DNA of 14,074 nucleotides, taken from the NCBI GenBank assembly GCA_945861845.1, contig CAMAWS010000024.1:1-14074 (forward strand), written 5' to 3'. The translations under genes and the position numbers were made by a program. This DNA comes from Candidatus Sulfopaludibacter sp. SbA3. GTDB taxonomy: Bacteria; Acidobacteriota; Terriglobia; 20CM-2-55-15. The first letter of the stretch is position 1. Each line of letters opens with the position of its first letter. The notes below the pieces were generated by a model that saw nothing but the letters and a program-made list of their open reading frames with translations, was not told where the DNA came from and did not search any database. Of the stretch, positions 1 to 4,454 are shown piece after piece.

Positions 1-2
1 TC

Positions 3-218
3 CTCTCTCCGAACACGGCCGTCTACGATCGCACAACCAAATCCGACACGTATCGCGCGATGGGCATTCGAGAGCTGTGGCTCGTCGATATCGAAGCGAA
101 AGAAGTGGAAGTGCGATCCTTTGAAATCGGCAAGACGGCGGTCTACAAGGTCGCCGACGTCCTGCGCTCCGAAGTTTTACCTGAGATCGACATCCCAGTT
201 ACCGCGCTTTTTGCTTAA
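3..218 (+). CDS. Uma2 family (DUF820) nuclease-like protein, 3' end only
   Basis: The reading frame is open from the window edge and ends at TAA 216-218, giving the last 71 residues of a protein whose start lies outside the window. The visible part contains LSPNTAVYDRTTKSDTYRAM, then RELWLVD and, near the end, VLRSEVLPEIDIPV. This is the usual C-terminal half of Uma2-family proteins, a PD-(D/E)XK-like restriction-nuclease fold common in high copy number in cyanobacteria, Planctomycetota, Chloroflexota and Acidobacteriota. The Asp/Lys residues in the segment Y-D-R-x-x-K-x-x-x-Y fit the conserved family core. The family's cellular role is not established. The catalytic N-terminal part cannot be judged here. 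The next gene starts about 200 bp downstream, so co-transcription is uncertain. Confidence 0.8.
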   Translation, partial: LSPNTAVYDRTTKSDTYRAMGIRELWLVDIEAKEVEVRSFEIGKTAVYKVADVLRSEVLPEIDIPVTALFA

Positions 219-414
219 TACCGAACGGCAAACCAGTAACCCCGCGCGATCCGAATCGGGTTTGCTGCGTCGCTTCAGCAGCCTAAAGCACGCAGTTGCG
301 GCCGGCGGTCCTTTTGTTTTCCATTGATTAGGCGGTGATGCGAATCGGGTCCTGACCTGTCTCTTCCGGAAGTACACTCATAGGAGCGACCGGCCCACAA
401 TTGGAGGAAATTTC
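219..414. other. Intergenic stretch without a recognised gene
   Basis: No credible ORF is seen. A 5-bp stem (TGCTG at 263-267, CAGCA at 276-280) has no following T tract and is not a convincing terminator for the Uma2 gene. The last part carries the strong ribosome binding site of the next gene. Confidence 0.5.
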
Positions 415-954
415 ATGAACCAACGGGCGTCGGTCTATGTTCACTTGCTTCTGGGCTACGATCATCCGGGGAGTGACCCCGAAGTAGCAACCAAAGATGG
501 CCCCACGTTCGCTATCAACGGAAAGATCATCTTCGCGCCGCAGACTATAGAATTCATTGAATGGAAGTCTGGCCAACTCCGTGCCATGCAGATCGTCGAA
601 GGCAGTATCTACTACGATAACGTCTATTTTCGCTTGTGCTCTGTTGCCACCGCTAGAGAAACATCTCCCACTCTGTTTGATCCAGAGCTAGCAGACTGGA
701 ATCGTCGGCAGAATTGGTCTGAGGAATATCGTCGCGGACGAGAACATCAAAGCAAATACGCCCAGCTCTCCGATAAGGAACGATTTCAAAAGGTCGCATC
801 ACTTCTGGAATCGTCCATCGAAGACCGTCTCGGATTGCTTCGCACACTCGACGAGTCGGAGCGAGACTACCTTTTGACGTCAGATATCGATGATCAGATC
901 GCCCATTGGGAATGGATCCGTCAGGAGTTGATCGAGTTGAAATCAGCGGAATGA
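415..954 (+). CDS. Unrecognised 179-aa protein convergent with an HNH endonuclease
   Basis: I do not recognise this family. The start at 415 is well supported: GGAGG at 403-407 lies 7 nt upstream of the ATG. The N-terminal half (about residues 5-80) looks like alternating beta segments. The C-terminal half (about 90-178) is highly charged and predicted by eye to be helical, with WNRRQNWSEEYRRGREHQ and a Glu/Leu-rich tail. There is no signal peptide or membrane segment, so a soluble cytoplasmic protein is expected. The TGA stop at 952-954 is separated by a single base from the stop codon of the minus-strand HNH gene. It is probably a true gene, given a clean SD, normal composition and mixed codon use, but its role is unknown. 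The neighbourhood (Uma2, HNH, ParDE) only suggests an accessory function. Confidence 0.75.
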   Translation: MNQRASVYVHLLLGYDHPGSDPEVATKDGPTFAINGKIIFAPQTIEFIEWKSGQLRAMQIVEGSIYYDNVYFRLCSVATARETSPTLFDPELADWNRRQNWSEEYRRGREHQSKYAQLSDKERFQKVASLLESSIEDRLGLLRTLDESERDYLLTSDIDDQIAHWEWIRQELIELKSAE

Positions 955-955
955 A

Positions 956-1756
956 TTATCCAATCGCGTGCTTCGAGCCTATGAATACGTTCTTCCGGTG
1001 ATGCTCCAAGAAGGAAGCATCGGGCTGGAACCGTCTAGGCAGGATTAATGACCGGCCCTCTCGGTCGAAGAACTCCTGCTGCAGCGCGGTATTCGGCAGG
1101 TATTCCTTCAGGATAGAACTGAGTAGAAGGCGTCCATTTGCATCGAAGGCGATGAGACCTCGGTCAAACGCCCTGTCGAAATGCGCCACCAAACACAAAC
1201 CATTGGCGGGGTTCACGCGATGCGCTGGAAAACTCTTCCATGGAAGAATGTGGCTCGCGACAAGTAAGGCTCGAACCGGATTGCCGGTAATGCAGCACTT
1301 GGATTCATACGATGCAAGAACCGTTCTCCTGAAAAAACTCTGGAGCAAACGTACTGAACCTAACCGAATGCCTTCGGTCTGGGCACCCTCGAAAGACTGG
1401 TCCGCGTCTTCGTATTCTTCAACGTAGTCCTTTCCGGTAATGGGAAGGCTTCTTGCCAAGTTGCGGATAATCCGCTCGCTCTCCAGTGCCACTTCACTCC
1501 CGTCTTCGCGAAACTCCTTCCAGATCTCCCGATCGGCGGCACTCACACGGGATAGTCCCTTCACTCCTCTGGCCTTGTGGAACGGATCAAGCGACGCGAA
1601 GTTGACGAGCTTCATTGCGATGCTACTCGGGGTTCGGTCGAGCTTCTCTGCGATTTCGATGATCACCCGGTTCCCCTTGTGCAGTTGGCCGAACGGAAGT
1701 CCGCAATAGAGATTGAGGACGATGATCAATTCTTCGCGAGTCCACGCTTTGGGCAT
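956..1756 (-). CDS. HNH endonuclease (HNH_2-type, with N-terminal helical DNA-recognition-like region)
   Basis: The 266-residue protein ends in a ββα-metal type HNH nuclease domain. The core runs from about residue 150: C154-C155-I-T-G, then the ASHI motif with H169 as the likely general base, PW at 172-173, the NPANGL block at 182-187, and HFDRAFDRG at 192-200 holding the remaining metal/active-site residues. The N-terminal part (WTREEL at residue 5, then TPSSIAMKLVNFASLDP around 42-58) matches the helical N-terminus that commonly accompanies this HNH type and may recognise DNA. All key motif residues look intact, so an active nuclease is likely. Its target is unknown: restriction-like, mobile-element or defence roles are all possible. 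AAGGAG (plus-strand 1763-1768) sits 6 nt before the ATG, fixing the start. No cognate methyltransferase is visible in the window. Confidence 0.88.
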   Translation of the reverse strand: MPKAWTREELIIVLNLYCGLPFGQLHKGNRVIIEIAEKLDRTPSSIAMKLVNFASLDPFHKARGVKGLSRVSAADREIWKEFREDGSEVALESERIIRNLARSLPITGKDYVEEYEDADQSFEGAQTEGIRLGSVRLLQSFFRRTVLASYESKCCITGNPVRALLVASHILPWKSFPAHRVNPANGLCLVAHFDRAFDRGLIAFDANGRLLLSSILKEYLPNTALQQEFFDREGRSLILPRRFQPDASFLEHHRKNVFIGSKHAIG

Positions 1757-1776
1757 GCTTGGCTCCTTGCAGGATG

Positions 1777-1805
1777 AGAATACGACTCCCTACTTGTCAT
1801 GTCAT
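1777..1805 (-). promoter_or_regulatory. Candidate sigma70-like promoter of the HNH gene
   Basis: On the minus strand, ATGACA (1800-1805) and TATTCT (1777-1782) are separated by exactly 17 bp. Expected transcription start is near 1770, giving a leader of about 14 nt that still contains the AAGGAG ribosome binding site. Prediction by eye only. Confidence 0.45.
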
Positions 1806-1819
1806 CTCCAGTCTTGGAG
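1806..1819. promoter_or_regulatory. Inverted repeat abutting the HNH promoter, possible operator
   Basis: CTCCA-GTCT-TGGAG is a perfect 5-bp inverted repeat directly upstream of the candidate -35. On the minus strand TGACA occurs three times around it. It could be a regulator site; no regulator gene is adjacent. Confidence 0.3.
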
Positions 1820-2085
1820 TGTCACCGCCCTTTTGCGCAGGTACGATCTCGGGAATTCATTCGACGCTGTCGTCTCTCATTTTCCTTCTTCGAAATCCGC
1901 CCCAACAAGATCCCCTCTCCTATGCGCTCTGAGGCCGCAACCAGTGCTGCACATGGCGTTTTCCGCGTGAACCCTTCAGGCATACAAGGGCGGCGAATCA
2001 GTCCAAATCGAGTCAGGTTTGGCGCGGTTTGTCGAGTCGAAGGACCGAGGGTCAGACGATTGAAGGACAGGGAAAGGAACTGGAA
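1820..2085. other. Gene-free stretch between parE and the HNH gene
   Basis: The several overlapping short frames here have poor composition, no good ribosome binding sites and no recognisable family. I see nothing else in it apart from the regulatory signals at its two ends. Confidence 0.5.
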
Positions 2086-2101
2086 AAGCCGGCTTCGGCT
2101 T
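2084..2101 (-). terminator. Candidate intrinsic terminator of the parDE pair
   Basis: Read on the minus strand, one base after the parE stop codon, AAGCCG-AAGC-CGGCTT forms a 6-bp stem with a 4-nt loop and continues into a short run of four T (two of them in the stem). The T tract is weak, so efficiency may be low. Confidence 0.5.
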
Positions 2102-2102
2102 G

Positions 2103-2417
2103 TTAACGAGTTTCCCGATTCTTGAGAATATTCTTCACGTTTCGCTTGGCGTGCAGTAGGGCGACGATTTCCAGCGGAGTCTTTAACCGGAAGATGATCA
2201 GGTACTGGTAAGGAAACGCTCGATAAAACAGTACAGGAATACTGGTCAGGTCTTGTCGCTTGTGACCCAAGCCGGGACTTTTTGAGAGGAGCGCGAAGTC
2301 ATCGAACAACTTGGATTCAACATGGTCCGCGAACTCGACATTCGCTTCATTCGCCAGGTAACTCCAAATCTCGAAGATGTCATCTTCGGCCTCTGGCGAG
2401 AGAATGAAACTGTTCAT
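2103..2417 (-). CDS. parE: RelE/ParE-family toxin
   Basis: The 104-aa protein is the usual length for a ParE toxin. It shows the family pattern in order: LSPEAEDDIFEIWSYLA (residues 6-22), a helical part with AD-x-VE, SPGLGHKRQDL (47-57), FPYQYLIIFRLKTPLEIVALLH (68-89), and a basic KRNVKNIL end. ParE toxins of this group poison DNA gyrase, although some RelE/ParE relatives are ribosome-dependent mRNA nucleases; sequence alone does not separate the two with certainty. The lack of a catalytic Lys/Arg/Tyr set typical of RelE favours the ParE reading. Its ATG overlaps the antitoxin stop as ATGA (2414-2417), so translation is coupled and the antitoxin is made first. A short hairpin follows its stop. 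Confidence 0.88.
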   Translation of the reverse strand: MNSFILSPEAEDDIFEIWSYLANEANVEFADHVESKLFDDFALLSKSPGLGHKRQDLTSIPVLFYRAFPYQYLIIFRLKTPLEIVALLHAKRNVKNILKNRETR

Positions 2418-2686
2418 CCGCGCTTGTGCCCGGCCTGCCAGTCCGTTTTGCGGCGCTGAAGGCGCGCGTGAGCGACGTCACCTGAAACACCTTCGCCGCG
2501 ATCCAGTTGGGCGACGCCACGGGCGATCTTCTCGTTAATCGCAACCTTGTTGGCGGTAAGCCATTCCGCCTCGGAATCTTGTGAAGCAAGGGCGTCATGG
2601 ATGACTTCCTCAACGCTCCTGAATGAGCCGGTTTTCATGCGCTTTTGAATTAGCTTCTTGTCTTCTGGTGTTAGTGAAATTGCCAT
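2414..2686 (-). CDS. parD: ParD-like antitoxin
   Basis: The 90-aa protein sits directly upstream of parE and overlaps it by 4 nt. The N-terminus (MAISLTPEDKKLIQKRMKTG, then FRSVEEVIHDAL at about 22-33) matches the ribbon-helix-helix DNA-binding fold of ParD/CopG antitoxins, which bind their own promoter as dimers. The C-terminal region (from about residue 45) is charged and of low order, as expected for the toxin-wrapping tail. Such antitoxins neutralise ParE and autorepress the operon. There is no clear Shine-Dalgarno before the ATG. Instead a -10-like element ends 6 nt upstream of it, which suggests a leaderless transcript. Confidence 0.85.
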   Translation of the reverse strand: MAISLTPEDKKLIQKRMKTGSFRSVEEVIHDALASQDSEAEWLTANKVAINEKIARGVAQLDRGEGVSGDVAHARLQRRKTDWQAGHKRG

Positions 2687-2692
2687 ACTTTG

Positions 2693-2721
2693 AATCTATG
2701 CCATGCCAAACGGACGGTCAA
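2693..2721 (-). promoter_or_regulatory. Candidate promoter of parDE, leaderless layout
   Basis: On the minus strand TTGACC (2716-2721) and TAGATT (2693-2698) are separated by exactly 17 bp. The -10-like hexamer ends 6 nt before the parD ATG, so transcription would begin at or next to the A of the start codon. This agrees with the absent Shine-Dalgarno. Confidence 0.55.
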
Positions 2722-3091
2722 GTCCTGCCGCAACTAGGCGGTTCCTCGCGAGCTCGGTATTGGGCGGCAGTGGCAGATGGTACTCGGAATTCGGAGTCTG
2801 TCCCCAAGATTCCGTCATGAATGACAGGATGTCGCGGCCTGCTGCCGCAGCAAGGTCAAGTTGTCATCGAATCGAGGTCATGCAACTGGGTTCAACGTTG
2901 CGGTGCAAACAGTTAATGGATGGCAGAGCACTTGCAAACCATCACCCGATTCTGAGGGAAAGCTGGGCCTGATACGCGCTGAAACTGGAAATGTTCGTGA
3001 CCCTGAATTGAGGCGGCGAAGTCAGCCGGGCCCGCCCCGGGCGCCTTTGCCGAGGTTGCAGCAGCCCATGTTGAGGGAGGAATCGAGGGAC
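2722..3091. other. Gene-free stretch between parDE and the Rieske oxygenase gene
   Basis: No credible coding frame is seen. It contains an element with a GGAGTCTGTCCCC core (listed separately) and a GC-rich 5-bp hairpin at 3030-3042 (GCCCG-CCC-CGGGC) without a T tract. A promoter for the oxygenase gene should lie here, but no good match was found. Confidence 0.5.
2785..2814. repeat. Short repeat-like element with GGAGTCTGTCCCC core and inverted ends
   Basis: CGGAAT (2785-2790) and ATTCCG (2809-2814) are perfect inverted repeats flanking TCGGAGTCTGTCCCCAAG. The GGAGTCTGTCCCC core is, to my knowledge, widespread as an interspersed palindromic (REP-like) repeat near Y1-transposase genes in several phyla. 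Only one copy is present in this window, so the repeat status is inference. Confidence 0.4.
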
Positions 3092-3108
3092 GGAGGAGGG
3101 CTTGAGAC

Positions 3109-4398
3109 ATGCTTAATAAGGAGCAAAACGATCTACTGACACGAACCGGCCCGGGCACGGCCATGGGCCGGTTGTTCCGCAGCTACTGGATTCCGGCGCT
3201 GCTGGCTGAGGAACTGCCGGAGAACGACTGCCCGCCGGTGCGGGTGAAACTTCTATCGGAGCAATTGGTGGCGTTCCGCGATACGAATGGCCGCTACGGA
3301 TTGATCGACGAGTTCTGCGCCCACCGCGGCGTTTCACTCTGGTTCGGCCGGAACGAGGATTGCGGTCTTCGCTGCCCATATCATGGCTGGAAGTTTGATG
3401 TCACTGGCCAGTGCGTTGAAATACCGTCTGAACCGGATGGAATTGGGTTCGGCGCGAAGATCAAGGTGACGTCGTATCCGCTGATTGAACGGGGTGGCAT
3501 TTTATGGACCCACATGGGACCGCCGGAAGCACGGCCGCCGCATCCGGAATGGGAATTCGCCACGGTGCCACGAGCGCAGTCCATTTCGACCAAGCGTATT
3601 CAGGAATGCAACTGGCTTCAGGCCCTGGAGGGTGGGATCGATTCCAGCCATGTCTCGTTCCTGCATCGCAGCGAACTCGAGACTGACCCGCTGTTCAAGG
3701 GCGCCGGGGGCAATAAATACAATCTTGCCGATCTGCAGCCGGTGTTCGAGATTGTCGAAAGCCCTGGCGGGCTGTATGTCGGCGCGCGCCGTAACGCGGA
3801 GAACGGCAATTACTACTGGCGGATCACGCAATGGGTCATGCCGAGTTTTACGATGATCGCGCCTCGCGGAAACCATCCAGTGCACGGGCACTTCTGGATC
3901 CCGATCGACGATGAAAACTGCTGGGCCTGGAGCTACGAGTACCATCCGACCCGGCCATTGTCAGAGACCGAGTTTGCGGCGGTGCGCGCGGGCAGGGGCA
4001 TTCACGTGAAGTATGTACCCGGCACTTATCGCACATTGGCGAATAAGGACAACGACTACCTGATGGATCGCAGGGCCCAAAAGGCGGGCTTGACCTACAG
4101 CGGGGTCGAAGGCATCGCCATGCAGGACGCCTCGTTGCAGGAGAGCGCGGGGCCGATTGTCGACCGCAGTAAGGAGCACCTGGTATCGACTGACAGCGGC
4201 ATCATCATGGCCCGTCAACGATTGCTCCAAACCGTGAAGTCTCTCGCCGACAACAGCATGACGAGGCCGCCCGGCGCCGATCCGGCGCACCAGAAGGTGC
4301 GCTCGGCGTCCATCATCCTGCCGGCGGATCAACCGTTCAAGGACGGCGCCCGCGAAGCGCTCATTGCCCGTCCTGAAGTTGCGCTCGCGTCTGTCTGA
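3109..4398 (+). CDS. Rieske non-heme iron oxygenase, phthalate dioxygenase-like alpha subunit
   Basis: The 429-aa protein carries an N-terminal Rieske [2Fe-2S] domain: C70-A-H72 in EFCAHRG, then C89-P-Y-H92 in LRCPYHGWKFD. A C-terminal catalytic domain follows, with D178-S-S-H181-x4-H186, where the two His bind mononuclear iron and the Asp bridges electron flow. D340 or a neighbour in AMQDASLQESAGPIVDRSKEHL is the likely third ligand. The closing block QD...GPIVDRSKEHL is typical of the phthalate 4,5-dioxygenase/vanillate-demethylase branch, which acts on aromatic or related substrates with a separate reductase. No reductase or ferredoxin gene is in the window, so the electron donor is elsewhere. 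The substrate is unknown. GGAGGAGGG (3092-3100) lies 8 nt before the ATG. The gene is convergent with the barrel-protein gene. Confidence 0.9.
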   Translation: MLNKEQNDLLTRTGPGTAMGRLFRSYWIPALLAEELPENDCPPVRVKLLSEQLVAFRDTNGRYGLIDEFCAHRGVSLWFGRNEDCGLRCPYHGWKFDVTGQCVEIPSEPDGIGFGAKIKVTSYPLIERGGILWTHMGPPEARPPHPEWEFATVPRAQSISTKRIQECNWLQALEGGIDSSHVSFLHRSELETDPLFKGAGGNKYNLADLQPVFEIVESPGGLYVGARRNAENGNYYWRITQWVMPSFTMIAPRGNHPVHGHFWIPIDDENCWAWSYEYHPTRPLSETEFAAVRAGRGIHVKYVPGTYRTLANKDNDYLMDRRAQKAGLTYSGVEGIAMQDASLQESAGPIVDRSKEHLVSTDSGIIMARQRLLQTVKSLADNSMTRPPGADPAHQKVRSASIILPADQPFKDGAREALIARPEVALASV

Positions 4399-4454
4399 GG
4401 AAACATGAGATTGATCGAGTGTGCCAAAGAAGAGCCGGTTCTTGAACGGGCCAA

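Noticed and set aside
252..350. Two copies of CGAATCGGGT (252-261 and 341-350) in the first intergenic region
   Set aside because: Only 10 bp and two copies about 80 bp apart, with no promoter or palindrome attached. Chance is plausible.
352..378. CTGACC ... TACACT as a promoter for the 179-aa gene
   Set aside because: The spacer is only 15 bp and both hexamers are poor matches.
1799..2125. Plus-strand frame in the parE-HNH spacer
   Set aside because: No Shine-Dalgarno, unusual composition, overlaps the end of parE, and matches no family I know.
2861..3139. Plus-strand frame upstream of the oxygenase gene
   Set aside because: It overlaps the well-supported oxygenase start in another frame and looks like random GC-rich sequence.
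4430..4450. GGTTC-TT-GAAC hairpin between the convergent oxygenase and barrel genes
   Set aside because: Only four perfect base pairs next to a mismatch and no T tract, so it is not a convincing terminator.
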